Part shown: positions 36,269 through 49,900 of the stretch, piece by piece
Position numbering within the stretch: position 1 is the first letter of the stretch
Layout of the letters: each line of letters begins with the position of its first letter
DNA from: Chlamydoabsidia padenii
Taxonomy: Eukaryota > Mucoromycota > Mucoromycetes > Mucorales > Cunninghamellaceae
Length of the DNA: 64,000 bases
Direction: 5' to 3'
Assembly (NCBI GenBank): GCA_025330725.1
Contig: JAIWND010000021.1
Span: forward strand, 496,001 to 560,000
Position numbers and translations under genes: made by a program
Notes under the pieces: model-generated
What the model was told of the DNA's origin: nothing
The model's input: the letters and a program-made list of their open reading frames with translations, nothing else
The model's database searches: none

Positions 36269-39200
36269 CTAATTTGTAGTTGTGGATAAAAGTATGGGTT
36301 CACCATCAGCACCAAGAGCAGTTTCGTTGTTGTTAAAGTTGAGAGAATCTTTACGAGGTTGTTGTTGATCTTGTTGTTGATGTGATGTTGGTCGATTACG
36401 TTTTTCAAATTCAGCATGTAAAAAGTCGCGCACAGGTTTCCCACTTCGCATCCTGAGAATCCGTAAGATCGCTTCACTGCTGGGAAGATCAGTTGCCACC
36501 GTCTTACGTTGTGATTTCTGCTTCTTGGCGATGGTATGTTTCGAATGATATACCGTCTTGCTTCTATCCGTTTTCCGTCCACCCCGCATTTTCATGGCCA
36601 CTTGATTCTTGAGTACCGAGTTATATTCTTCCATAAGTGTCTCTGTTTCCATGTTGTAGGCTACGTTGATGGCGAGTAAGGCATGGTAAAATGAGTTTTC
36701 GAGTTTATCCAATGGTACAGCATCTCCATCTTCACCACCGTTGAATAGAATCTTGAGCAACTAGTAAAAAGAAGAAGATGGTCAGTATCCAGTTTTCCTT
36801 GTTCTTTTTCCTTGACTTACTTCTAACCATTTAAAGACAACATGCATTTCGTATTCATCCAGGGGCGTCATGTCAGATTGATGCTCCGAGAGAGGTGGAA
36901 GCATGATGCCTTCCAGTGTAAGCAGGATATCCTTCCACACCTTCATGATCACCATTTGGATGTTTGACTCCGATAAATGGTCGTTAAGAATTTGTAGGTT
37001 TCGTTCCAGGTAATCAAGTAAAGGTGCAATGCAATCTTCACAGTCTTGTAAACTAGGTTCAACCTGAGTGCTTGCTTTGGTAAAGGTGGAGAAGAAGCTA
37101 CGCTCACGCCCGAGCAAAGTATCCAAGGTACGCCGAGACAGATGTTGACGAATAACTTTGCCCATCTATAAATATATAAAGAAATGATTAGTCAGTATCA
37201 TATATTATTTCTTTCTGTATATATCATTGGCTTACCCTATCTACAATCAGACCAGCTGCATCATTTTCTGCCCGTTTCAAAGTTCGCACAGCCTTGCCAA
37301 ACCAAAACTGGATGTCGTCCTTTTCACCTTCCATACTGACACGTAGCACCAATTTGCCTTGAGGATGTAGATTGAGTACTAATTCATGGGTTTGATAGTC
37401 ATCAAAGTATTGAGGAGATAGTTGGAACCAGACCGCACCGCATTCACCATTCGTACCGATCAAATCTTCATCATACACCACAGCAAGGACATCCGTGGTT
37501 TTTTCGTCAAGCCAGATATCAAACATTTGGTCCCACCGTGGATTGAGTGTTTCGTACATTGTTTTCGTTCGACTTGATTGCTTGTCCCCGAATTCCAACA
37601 CCACATAAGGGTCACTAAGGCCATTTTTATCCAGGGGTGCCAGGTTTTCTGCTCGAACCACCTTGACTGAATACAGATAGTTCTTTTGTTGTTCCAGTTT
37701 GTCGGATGCAGGTACACTATATTCGCGCATAAAGTCCGCCACATCGTCCGCATCCACCAATTCATAGAGTCGATCCAATCGTAGCCTTGCCGCTTCAATG
37801 TCGTTGATTTTCACGCATAACTAAAAAAGAAGAAAAGAGGTTAAGCAACAATTACATTTCATTTTTTCGTAGATCCACATTATACTTACTTCTTTTGCAA
37901 AATCAGAAGGTACTTCCGATTCCTTGAGAGGTCGTCCACCAATCAGTTGTTGTGCTTTGCCAAAGAACGTCGAGGTGGTGGCCAATGAGTCTTGATCACG
38001 ACTTGTACGTGGGAAGATGTCTTCATGGATCAGCGCTTCAATGGTGTATGTGTATTGTTCCAAAGCAATGCCAATTACCTTGGATAGAACTGTTAAAAAC
38101 CGGCAATGTTGAAGTTGATTAGGCCATTGAAGGTTCTGTACAAAGTCCACAGCCTGGTGGAACATGCTGAATAGATCCACAATAGAAGAAGAGTGAAGTG
38201 TCGTATCATTGATCCGAGTAAACTGTACCAAACAGAGAGAAAGAGAAAGAGAGAGAGTGTGTGTGTGTGTTAAGTATTCAGCAGTTTTCATTTTTGGTTT
38301 ACATATCCTATAATAGTTACCTCGTCCTGTTTGATGGCATTTTCGACCCATTCTGGTGTGGCATTGTTGGTAGTTAGAAGCCAACGTCGGACATGTGACA
38401 AAAACCAGGATTCAACCTTGAATAATGCAGCCTTGTTTCTAATAGACAGATTTTAAAAAAAAGAGATAGTAAGTAAAATGGTAGCAATCTATCCTGATAC
38501 AAAAGTACACAAGGTACACAATACTTACTTTGGTCCATGTTGATCATATAGTCGCTTCAAGCTGAGCACCTTGTGGTATAATTCAAAGGTAACTTCAATT
38601 GGAGCAGACTTGCAATCAGGCATATACGACCAGTTTTCGATTTCCAAGGCAAAATAGGGCATTTGGCGGGCCATGATAATACCAGGTACATTGATAATAC
38701 TATATAAACATTTAACAGGAGACAAATATTAGACTACCATGCAATCTGGACCTGCTTTTTTCTTCACCTCCGCTCCCCCCCCCTTTTTTTAAAAAAAATG
38801 CTGACTTACTCTTTGAGTGGTGTTTTGAATTTCTTGTTGGTAAGAGAGACATATTCCTTGATTAGTTTGTCGGCAAGAGTTAATAAGTTTGTCAAATCGT
38901 CTTCGTCTGGATTGGTCGTTTCCCCACCGAGCAATCGCCATCTTTCAACAGCGGCACCCTAGTATTAATCAAAAGATAATTAGTTTCATTATTCGTAACA
39001 TCAATGTCTTTCACTTACCTCGACCACTTCTTCGAGATTGTGTAATTGTTGTATTGGATTAGCATGGTCTTCCAAGTAGGCCGGGTTTTCATATATCTTG
39101 TCCAACATTGCAATAATGTCACTAATCCATTGTGGGCTATAAAACAAAGAAGTCAGATAGTTAGCAAGCAATCATCACCATTTATACACGTTTATACTTG

Positions 39201-40058
39201 CCTGATTTTCCAATAAACAGATAAAGCATCGGCCAATTCATGCAACATTGTCTGGTTCAATCCTTCAAAGACACGGATCAAGCTTTCACGCTAAAGAAAA
39301 AAAAGTAAATAGTCAATCAGTATATCTTTTTTTTTTTTCCAGTCTGTTACTTACATCGTTGATGGCCCAAGTGCTAACATCATATTCCTTGATGACCCGA
39401 TCCAAGGCGCGAGTAGCATCATTTACATCATCGTGATTGAGTTGTTCATAATCAAACCGAGTTTTGACCAATTCCAAGTAGAGTACAGCACGATAAGGAG
39501 CAGACAATCGCCAGGTTTTCCAACATTCCCTTAATATTTCATCCGACTGTTGTGAGAGGACACTTGATTTTGCGCGTTCAGCATCTGCATTAGTACTTGT
39601 ATCCATTTCAATGCACAAGTCCATCAGTAATCGGTAATAGGATCGAGGGTCATTTGGAATATAGGTGAATGCACTTTCTGGTCTCTATAGTATGATACAA
39701 GCAAAAAGTTAGATAATTTAGTTCGAGGTATGATGAATCTTACATTTTCACCATCAGTGCTTGATACAGAGGATCTATTGCCAGAGAGTAGATTTGATTT
39801 GCCAACATCAGTTTCACTGCCAGCACCAAGTGATAAGTTCGGATTCATCAACATGAGGGATTTCATCAATTCGGTCAGTTGCTTCAGTTCACGTTTTTGC
39901 CAATTATCGTAAACCTGTTGAGATGCATAATCTTCCCGACGACCAGGGAATGGTTGATTAGTGTGTACATTATTGATACATTTCTTCAAATCCAGTAAGA
40001 GAGCCTAATAAACAAAAAACACATTGTCAGTTAATCATTTAATCGTACGTCCTCGTCT

Positions 40059-40111
<53 letters not shown>

Positions 40112-40915
40112 TTTATTACTTACCGATTCAGAACACAATGGTTCCAATTCACGTAGTTTCTTGCGATGTTCCAAATCATCCATTTCAAAGACCATCTTGA
40201 CAGTTTGCACCATAGGGAACTTTTCCAAAGCTTCAAAAGAGTCTGCACCTGTTTTTTCGTTACCATTATTGTTACGTTGATCCGAGTTATTGCGTTTAGA
40301 AGGACCCAAAAAACCATTCAACTTGTCCATCAATTCAGGGGTTGCCAAAGCCGGAGCGTCTTCTTCCACCGTTACAATCACCAGTTCAGCAAAACAAGCC
40401 ATATGTTTGTTCAGGTCACCATACCATACTGCAGGATTAGGGTTATCCCGTTTGAGTTCAACTTCACTTGTTTTCAAAAAGATGATGACCAGATCATTAA
40501 CGGTGCCTGTAGGTTTATATCGATGTTGTTGAAGTACCTTTTGGAATTGTCGAATGACCGTGAGGAAGTGCTTGTCAAGGTATTCAGGTTTGACAGTATT
40601 TTCACCAGACGATATATCTTCCAAACGTCGAATGAGGCCACGCACGATTTCTTTTGTCAACTTGTCAGGTTTGCCACCACTGTCAGTAATGCTACCAAAC
40701 ATATCACCCATGCCACCCATGCCAAGATGTACTGAAGTATGTCGTTCAGGTTTTTCCTTCTTGATCACCACGTCGGTCGGTTGGAGTTGTTCATGGAACG
40801 CCCGGATTGCGCAGCGTAAGGCGTATTCGTAGACAGCTTTTTTGTTAATGGTTCTGCCCGTACGTCGTCCACCTGCACCACCTCTTCGTAAAGTGGACCC
40901 CTTTTTCACTTCCAT
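36269..40915 (-). CDS. Munc13/Ync13-like C2 and MHD protein (exocytosis factor)
   Basis: Twelve exons on the minus strand (40915-40124, 40004-39744, 39684-39355, 39290-39202, 39136-39019, 38958-38810, 38699-38529, 38438-38321, 38222-37890, 37820-37236, 37165-36821, 36760-36269) encode 1260 aa. A basic N-terminus (KGSTLRRGGAGGRRTGRTINKK split by residues) leads into a long helical MUN-like region. A C2 domain at about residues 830-930 has YSVKVVRAENLAPLDKNGLSDPYV and NPRWDQMFDIWL, with Asp residues suited to calcium or lipid binding. An MHD2-like helical segment follows (ILNDHLSESNIQMVIMKVWKDI). The C-terminal tail is Gln/Asn-rich. This is the architecture of fungal Unc13 homologs such as S. 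pombe Ync13, which acts in vesicle fusion and septum integrity. Intron 4 begins with GCAAGT. Intron 1 holds a 50-base A-run on the sense strand. Confidence 0.88.
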
Positions 40916-41587
40916 TGTTTATAAAGAGAGAGATAGAGTATAATAAAAAGAGGAAGAATGAATTTAAGGGTTGCAAAAAAAAAAAAAAAAAGAGAGAGAG
41001 AGAGAGAGAGATGTGTAAAGAGAAGAAAAGATAAAAATTGAAAGGGGACTTACACAGAAATATTTGAAATTTTCGGCGATTGAAATTCAGGAGTCTATCT
41101 TGGGTTCATCACCCTTTTTAACCTTGTCAATACGATGCTATAGCCATACTATTTAAAGAGTACTTCTACTCTAAAGAAACAAACAATATCTGTCATCAAT
41201 ATCGAATCTAGTTTTATGAAACAATCAAATGATCAAGTAGAATAAAAGACCCTTTTTAGCTTGTTTCAAAAGACTTTCCCCTCTTAGTTATTTATATGCT
41301 CGACGGTATCCCCGGTACAGGGTTGCAGGTGACACAGGATAGGTAAAGAAAAAAAAAAGAAAAAGAAAATGTCATACCCATATTATTATTAAAATCATTC
41401 CACTAATCATTATCAAATACATTATATGTATATATACAAGACATAAGACAATCATTTATTATAGGTATAAGATAATCAAAGACTAAGGACATACATACTT
41501 TATTATTTGGTCAAAAAGATAAAAGAAGAAGGAGCTTAAGGGGGGAGAGGATATGAATAGACACACCAATTTAAGATAAACTATAAA
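40916..41587. other. Intergenic region
   Basis: The promoter side of the Munc13-like gene has a GA microsatellite (about 40992-41011) and CGGCGATTGAAATT (41074-41087), about 159-172 bases upstream of the ATG. The rest is AT-rich and holds the 3' region of the PacC-like gene. No gene is seen. Confidence 0.55.
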
Positions 41588-43731
41588 CTAAGCTACATGT
41601 AGAGTGGTTGAATGTTGTTGTTGTTGTTGAGTAGGCTTGTTGGCTTGTTTCTTCTTATTGTAGTTACTGTTAACCCATTGACTGATCCGTGATATCAATT
41701 GTTGATGTTGATGTTGCTGTTGCTGTTCCAATGATGATGTCCGGTATTGGTTGTTTTCGGGAAGAAGTGTCTGCTTAGTTGATCGGGATGGTAATGGAGG
41801 TTTTATTGAGTTTTCATCCTTCGATAAAGCAGTAACAGAATAATCATTATCTTCATCCACATTAAGAGCAGACATATCACTGGTCAATAGGTTCATAATG
41901 TCAATGTTGGTGGGTAATTTGTCGTCTGCTGTTGTTGTTGTTTCCTCCTTTTCTATTCCGGTCGAGTCGTTATTCTTAGTTGAAGAAGCCTTGTAATCCG
42001 ATGTAGTGTTGTCATCAGTCCTGCTTGCAAACACATTCACCATTGTCGCCAAATTCTTTTTGTCTTCATGAGTATCCTTCTTTTCTTCTTTGCTTGGGAC
42101 AAAAGTGTCTTGTTGTTGTTCCTTGTCAGTTTCACCACAGCTAGGATTGTTGTCGGCCTTTCGAGATATGTTTGCACTTTGGAAGGCCATGGTGGATTGG
42201 ATGTTGGGCATAAAGTAAGGAGACAAAGAGATGTCAGGTGTGACTTGATAAGAATGTCGTAAACCAGTAGTACCAAGAGATCCTTGATACTGTTGCTGTT
42301 GCTGTTGATGTGATGGTATATATTGTTGGTGATGAAGTTGCTGCTGTTGATGTGGCTGTTGGAATAAATGTTGTTCATACATGTTCATGTTCATATCCGT
42401 GTTACCATATAAGTGAGAAGGTGATATGGTTTCGTAATCCATACTTGACATTGCTGAGTTGGTGCCACCGTGGACAGGATGAGATCGGACATATTGATCA
42501 CTTTCTAAGGATGGATACAAAATGGAAGAATCAGGAGAGGGTGTATTGAAGGACTGTAACATGATATTGGTGTATTCATTATTAGGGTAAGATTGTTGCT
42601 GCTGTTGTTGTTCTTGCTGGTATGGTTGATGTTGCTGATATTGCTGATATTGCTGATACTGTTCTTGCTGCTGCTGCTGCTGTTGTTGTTGTTGTTGATT
42701 CTCCATTTGAATATTGTTGGACAAATCTAAAAGCCATTTGTTGATATCAGATAGTTGTTCATCATTCGATATACCAAAGTCCATATTATCAAAGCCTAAA
42801 CCAGAGTCCATCATATTTTGAAGTAAGGTCAGTCGATCGGCCACATCTAATTGTCATAAAAATATATTGTTAGTATAACTTGAAGATCACTTCATTTATA
42901 TATTATACCTGTGTTATATTCTGGTTTCATGTTAGTATCCAAAAGGTCAGTGATAATTTGTTCAGGTGTGTTAAAGGATTCCATTTGATTGAACCCACAG
43001 TTTGATGCTTGTTTTTGAGATATTGGTCCAAAGTGATCATCATGGTCAGTATAAGGTGAGATACTAGAACGTCCAGCCCAACTTTCATAAGTGAAGTCTA
43101 TAAATAGATTAGTTAGTAATAAATAAATATAAAAAAAAAAAAAGAGAAAGAGAGATGTGTGATCATTTCTTACCATCAGAGTGTGTGCTTTGAGGAGGTG
43201 ATATCGGTATTTGATTAGGTGTGGTGGGATTCATAGGAGATGATACCGTCGTCGAGGCATCTTCAGTTCGTAGTAGTCTTGGTGGTGTCAGTGGGTGATT
43301 CAAAATTGTCGAATGTGCTGAATTATTATCTTCTTCATTATGAATCCTTTCATGTTTCTTCAAATCCTGAGGTCGCTTGAAGGATTTGTCGCATGACTAC
43401 AGTTTCATCAGATAAGTATATAAACAAACAAAAAAAAAAAAAAAAGAAGGGTGAGATACAATCAAGTGTTATTTCAAGTTAAATCATGAGGTATACTTAC
43501 ATGACAGTGGTGAGGTTTCAAGGGAACATGGACCCGGAGATGACTGGTAATATGGTCCCGTTTAACCACCGTAACGTCACAGTTTTCCCAATGGCAAGTT
43601 AAACAAAGGTTCCCCATGGATTTCCGTCCAACATGGTCGTTCGTCAAATGATGGTAAAGTTGTTCAGGGTCAGTATATTGATTGGAGCACTGTCCCCAAT
43701 GGCAAGTAAACAGTTTGTGTATGGATTCCAT
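41588..43731 (-). CDS. pacC: PacC/Rim101-type C2H2 transcription factor (pH response)
   Basis: Four exons on the minus strand (43731-43501, 43396-43174, 43097-42909, 42846-41588) encode 633 aa. Three zinc fingers lie at the N-terminus: C10/C15/H28/H33, C46/C51/H64/H68 and C76/C79/H92/H96. The first two have the CHWxxC form and the third is [18 protein letters not shown], as in PacC and Rim101. Intron 1 falls inside finger 3. The long C-terminal part is Gln- and Asn-rich and contains a YPSL motif (about residues 325-328), the type bound by the Bro1-domain protein PalA/Rim20. In ascomycetes alkaline pH triggers proteolytic activation of this factor. Whether this copy is processed is not visible. 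It shares a 232-base divergent promoter with UTP10. Confidence 0.92.
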
Positions 43732-43963
43732 CAGTGTTTAAGAATGAGTTTTAAAAAAAGAAAGTAAAAGAGAGGAAAAAAAAAAAAAAAAAGCTGCGCA
43801 AAAATATCATTTGTTGAAACTGGATGCAATCTAATTGGTTTATCCGGAGCCATTGTCGGGATTTGAAATACCCTCAGATTTCCCACAAATTTTATAGCTC
43901 TCTCAGCCACAGCATTTTTTTTCGCTTCTCTTTTCAGTTCTTTGACATTTATCATATTATATA
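43732..43963. promoter_or_regulatory. Divergent promoter of pacC-like and UTP10 genes
   Basis: The 232 bases between the two start codons hold a single strong motif, CGGGATTTGAAAT (43857-43869), almost midway (95-107 bases from the UTP10 ATG and 126-138 from the pacC ATG). CT-rich sequence faces both starts. No canonical PacC site GCCARG was noticed. Confidence 0.5.
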
Positions 43964-46900
43964 ATGGCCTTGTCACTGCAACAACAGCTGAAGAAGATCG
44001 GCACGGCGGATCTGAAAGGTGTTACTGAAGGATCAAGAAAACACAAACCTTCCTTTCTCTTCACCTCAAAAGAAGCAGCTGATCAAGATCTGGAAACAAT
44101 CTACTCATTGGCTCATAACGGCTTTTTGGAGCTTGTCAACTTGGATTCTGTCTTTGCACCTTATGAAACCACCTTGTTTTCTGAAAAAAGCAAATCTATC
44201 AATCGGGTCCTACTGGTAAGTGCTTCTTGTACTATAATGTTTACTTGTTTTACTGACAGTTCTTCTTTTATATGTTCACACAATAGACTGCCAAAGAAAA
44301 CACCAAACTCAACGACAGTATCTCTGGTTTCCTTCGCCAACTATCTCCTTACTTTTTATTGAATCCTGCTGGCAAGGTATTGGAATGGCTCATTCGTCGA
44401 TTTGATATTCAAAAGCACAACATTGAAGCGGTCTTGGTCTGTATCTTCCCATTCCACGAAACAAAGGCATTTGTCAAAATGGTCTCTCTATTGAATATAC
44501 CGTGAGTCTCTTTCAGAATAGAAAAAAGAAGAACAATGATCTCTGAAACTCACACCTTGTTTAATGAACCATATGTTTGATAGTGATAACTCTCCTTGGG
44601 AATTCTTAAAGGTGATTCGCACCAGCAATGTCCACCTCGAACGGGACGTTCTTGTCGGCAAACTCAACAAAAGTCGCTATGTGTTGGATTTCATTTGCAA
44701 AATGGTCACAACCTCAACTGTACATTTCTCGACGCTTTATACGTTTTATGCCGCCACTATGATCGACTATATCAAATCATCTCGCCTTGTCACTGACGAT
44801 ATGGCTGTTGCAATGACAAAGTACCTATTGGACGGAATTGCAGCATCAAATGTGCCTGAATTACAATTAGCCACCTATATGATCCTGTCTCAACTCTCCT
44901 CCAAAACCACCTTCAATAGCAAAGCAATCTCAGCCATCACTACCACCATGATCAAGGACTGTAATGATGATCTATTCAAACACTGTCTACTCACCATCAT
45001 TCATATGGCTCAATCTCAATCCACCTTTACTTTGGTTGAGGACACTTGCACCACTCTGATCAACCAACCTGCTTTTGATACACACTTTGCCGAAATCGCC
45101 TCTTCTTATGCAACGGACCGGTTTATGGCGTTTATGATTCCTCACTTTATTACTGGTGGCAAAACTGGTATCTTGGAAAATGCTTTGGTGCGGGATGATA
45201 TCTCGCGTGACAATGTCCGTTTGATTTGTGAAACAGCAATGGATGGATATTTGAAGATTTGGACCGACAAGAAAAAGTCTCGTACTTACATAGAGCACAT
45301 CAAACCTTTGTTGGCCATAATCTCTCAACGTTATATGGAAGAATTGGATATGGTTTTGGAAACCAAGTTAGATGCGTCAAGAGCTAATCAAGATCTCGCC
45401 AATGCTCTTTATGATCTCTCCTCTAGTGTCTTCCGAGGAACTCGACATCAACTGATTCAAGAAGCAAATACTACTTTGTATCTCTGTCTCAACAACCCTT
45501 CGTCAAGCATTCGTCTATTGGGTGTCAAGAAATTGGTAGATGTGCTGAAGTCTAGTGATGGCTCTTTGTTACAGGTAAAATAAAAGCGATGTTTGATTGG
45601 AAAGGATGAGCGAATTGATACTGACTCTGTTGTTTATTTTAGTCTGCCGATGTCACGGAATCTGCTTTTACTAGTTGTCTCGAAGAATATGGTGATTTGT
45701 TGGACTACACTCTTACCGATATACCTGATATTCTTTTGAACCATGTGCCTGCCAATGTTATCCTATCTCGCTTGCAATCTGTTTTACAAGTCTCTGGTGC
45801 TTATACACACAAGCAAGCTGTGGTGGTTATCAACTTTTTACTGACCAAATTTGTATCCCGACATCCAACTGAAATCACCAATGTTGCTCGCCTATTTGCT
45901 TCCTTTGTCTTTGCTGCTTCTCACAAAAATCTGTCTGAACTTTCCAAGAAGATCTCCAAGACCAAGTTTGGCAAAAACAGACTGGGTGATATGGTGACTT
46001 CCTTCTCTGGTGCGATGAAGAACTCTGATCCTGCGCATGAATTCATAAAACAACAAGCCCAGAAACTCGGTGATTTGGACTTTTGGTTGACTATGGCGAA
46101 GAGTACTACTCAAGTGGAAAGAATAGTGTCTCTCTTGGTGGTCGGTTATGCTATTTCCATCACCAAAGGTACAACTCAAATCGAAATGACGTCTAGTCTC
46201 TTTAATACTATTATGGGTGTTTACAATGACAAGGATATCCTTTACAAGACCCAACTCCCAAGTGACTTTGCTCAATCCGATAGCCTATGCTCTTTGCCTT
46301 TACTCAAGCAACTCAGAGACTTGGAAAATTTGACAGCAGACTTGGAGGCGAACCTTGTCCAGCTTGTTCTTCTCACTATGGTCAAATCCCTGGATGCTAT
46401 GGACTCTATGGATTGGTATAGCGATACTCCCAACACTGGTCGTGACCTCCTCACTGGCTTATTCAAACTCTTTGTGGGTGGACCTGTCCTTGGATGCTTT
46501 GAAAATATGCTGACCATCATGGTATCTTCTCACTTGAAAAATGACTTACTCTCATTCTTGGTCTGTCAATGGGCAAACAAAGGTAAGGAAAAAAAAAGTT
46601 GGGTTCTCGGTACTAATCATTTTGTTTATGTGGTGAATAGATAACAACGCTCTTGTCCGAGCACGGTCTCTCCAAATTGGTGCTACTTGCATTCGGTCAT
46701 ATGCCTCTCAATATGGTGTGAACGACTTCCAACATGTTGTCCCTACGTTACTACCTTCTTTAACCGACGACGAACAGCTTATCCGTACCACCTCTCTCAT
46801 GTGCTTCAATAGCATCCAGGCTGCTTATCGATCTACTGGTCTTCCTGCGACACCTGCATTCTACAATGGATCTGCTGCGTCTTCAAAGAAGTCAGTTTCA

Positions 46901-49900
46901 TCACCTGCCAAATCCGTTACTTGTAAGTCATCCTTGGTTTATGGTCCTTCTGTATCCATTGTGAATGGTCGTGCCCCTGAAACGGCTCACTTTGTCGATC
47001 ATCTACTCCACTATCGACTCGAAATTGGTCAAGATGCTGGCTATGTAAAGAAGACGGTCAAGAACTACCTGGACTTGTGTCTTCAATCCAAAACCAAGCA
47101 AATCAGGGACATCAATGGCCGTATTCTGGATCTTTTACTCAACCATGTCTGTAAAGCACCTGGAGCTCAGCTTCAAATTGCCATTTTGGAATTCTTGGAT
47201 GATGTGGATTCTGAACGCAAACTCGATAAACTGATCGATCTATTGGAAGAAACCTTGAACACCAAACGTACGGACACCAACACTGTTTTGATCACTTTAC
47301 TGATCCGCTGCTTCACACCAAGCTCTGGCGGCAAGTTGAAGGGCAAAACTCTCGATATCTTTGTGCGATTATTGTCCAACCAAGATTCGTTACACGGTGA
47401 AGATGACGAAGGATGGCAAGTATCTACCCGCCGTAACACTTTACGACAAATCACCGCCGACTTCTTCTCCAGTATGCCTGCTGCCTCTCAAGGGACGATT
47501 CTCACACTGATTATTGGTATTGCTACAAATGAACAACAACACGATGTCCGTTTGGCCAAGAATGTATTGATGGTCATCCCTATCCCTGCCAACATGATTG
47601 AAGCCTATTTGATGTCCTCTGCCAAGTCTCTCATTGCTCCTGAACAAGAAGTGGAATCTAACAAGCGGGCACGAACTGCTAGGTAAGTCAATCATGCATG
47701 ATTTAAAATAATTAAAACGGCACTTGAAAATTAAACTAATCATTTTTTTTTCTCCAATAGGAGCGCTCCTGAAAGCACAACGGATCTATATGAACTGGTA
47801 ACTGTCCTTGAACTTGTGGAATCGAAATCAACCACCAATGATATCCTTTTGATCAAGCCCTTGTTTGAAGTGTTGACTGCTTTGGTAAATGCTGACCTGC
47901 GCAACTCCCCTGTGTCTTTGGAATACATCAACCAACTCATTATGTCTGCCTTGACTCGCATCATTCAATCAGCTGAAGACGATAAAATTGCTGTGGACGA
48001 ATCAACTCTTCGGGTGGACGTTGTGGTACAATGCATCCGTATCACCGGTAATCCTCAAACTCACAACCAAGCACTTCTCTTGATGGCCACCATTGCATCC
48101 ATGTATCCTGACAGCGTCTTGCACAACATCATGCCTGTGTTTACCTTCATGGGTGCCAATGTCCTTCGCCAAGATGACAATTACAGCTTCCAGGTGATTC
48201 AACAAACACTGGAAAAGGTGATTCCTCCTCTTGTGGCTTCTCGTCGTCTTGCAAGTGACAATGATGCAGTGGCTTTGGCTATCCAGGTGAAACCCATCAT
48301 CAAGGTATTTGTCGATGCACTCTTCCATATTCCCAAGCACAGACGTTTACGGTTATTCTCGGTACTTATTCAAACTCTCGGTCAAGACGAATTTTTGGCG
48401 ACGGTGGTGTCTTTGCTCTTGGAAAAGTTTACCGAAAAGCTTGCCAAGGATTCTCGTGTGGAAGCCGATTCTCTGATGGAATTCAGTCTCGTGGTCAGTC
48501 AACAATTCAGCCCTCAAACTCAAATGAAATCTATCCTAGCCCTTTTGAATGGTTTACTGCAACTGCCTAACGAAAAATACGATGATGACACGGCAATGCA
48601 AATTGATACTCTATTTAACATTAACGAACACTCTGCGAAACAACTCCGACAATACAAGCTCGTTACCATCAACCTTGTCGATCAAATTCTCGGCTCAAAG
48701 AGCTTCTTGAACAAGGTAATGCAAGTCTCTCAATCTTTGGACACGGTGGAAGATCAAATGCAACCCTTCTTTTTGGAAGCTGTGGAACTCATTCTCAAGG
48801 TGGTGACCTACTTTACCGAATTCCGTGATCAATACTCTGTGTCTGAAGGTGCTCATCCTACAGTAACCAAGTTCTGGCGCGCGATTCTCAAGGTGGTGTA
48901 TGAAGTCTTGAACAAATTGAATGCCTTGCTCCCTCTCCATGCCTTCATTGATGTCGTCACCCATTTGGTCAAACATCCTCAAGTACCTATTCGTCGCAAG
49001 GCCATGGCTATCTTTAACGACAAGATGTCCAGCTTCAATCATGCTCCCGAAGATGTCGAACTTGCTCTAGTTGGAATGGTGAACACATTTACTACTGCCA
49101 TTCAAGATGAAAGCAAGACTGCTAGTGATGAAGACACCGCAATCAACAAACAGGCCGCTCTCCTTTGTATTGTATCTCTGGCGAATCTCCTCGGTCACAT
49201 TCATGTCTCTGCCTTTGTCGATGCCCTTCCTATCATTGTGGGTCCTGAATGTTTACAAAATGTGGATACTCAGCTTCAAGTGTCAAGTCTTGTCTGTCTC
49301 TCGGTAATTTGGTAAGTAACCATTGGTGAAAAGAATTACACTGCTTGGAAATCGACTGTGATTCTCATTCTCTCTCTTTTTTCCCCCCTTCTTCTTGTAG
49401 CCAACAAGTGGGACCACGTGCTGTACCTCATTTGCCCAAGTTTATGCCTGTGCTCCTGGATATGTTGTTGGCGACAGTCAATGCTCAAAAACCCAACGCT
49501 ATCTTACAATTGGGTGTGATCTCTGCTTTGGAAACTATTGTCACCGTGCTCCCTCACTTCTTGAGCCCTTACTTGCCTAAATTACTTGATGGTCTTTTGA
49601 ACGAATCGATTTACAACTTTGATGCAGCGGATGATCAACGCTCGGTTTCTCTAACCAAGGTAGAAAATGTCTTGTCTGAAATGGCAACCAATGTACCTCC
49701 TCGTGTATTATTAGCTCCTGTATTTGGTCACTTTGACAAGGCGGTTGCAAACGGAACAAAGGTAAATGGGGTTTGTTAAACAATGGGTATCATCGTCATC
49801 AGTGATCTATAATCTAACTTGTCTTTTTATATTTTTGTCACTAGTCAACCTTGGCTCTTTATACTCTGGTGGCTCAAGCAATCCAATCGATGTCTCGGGA

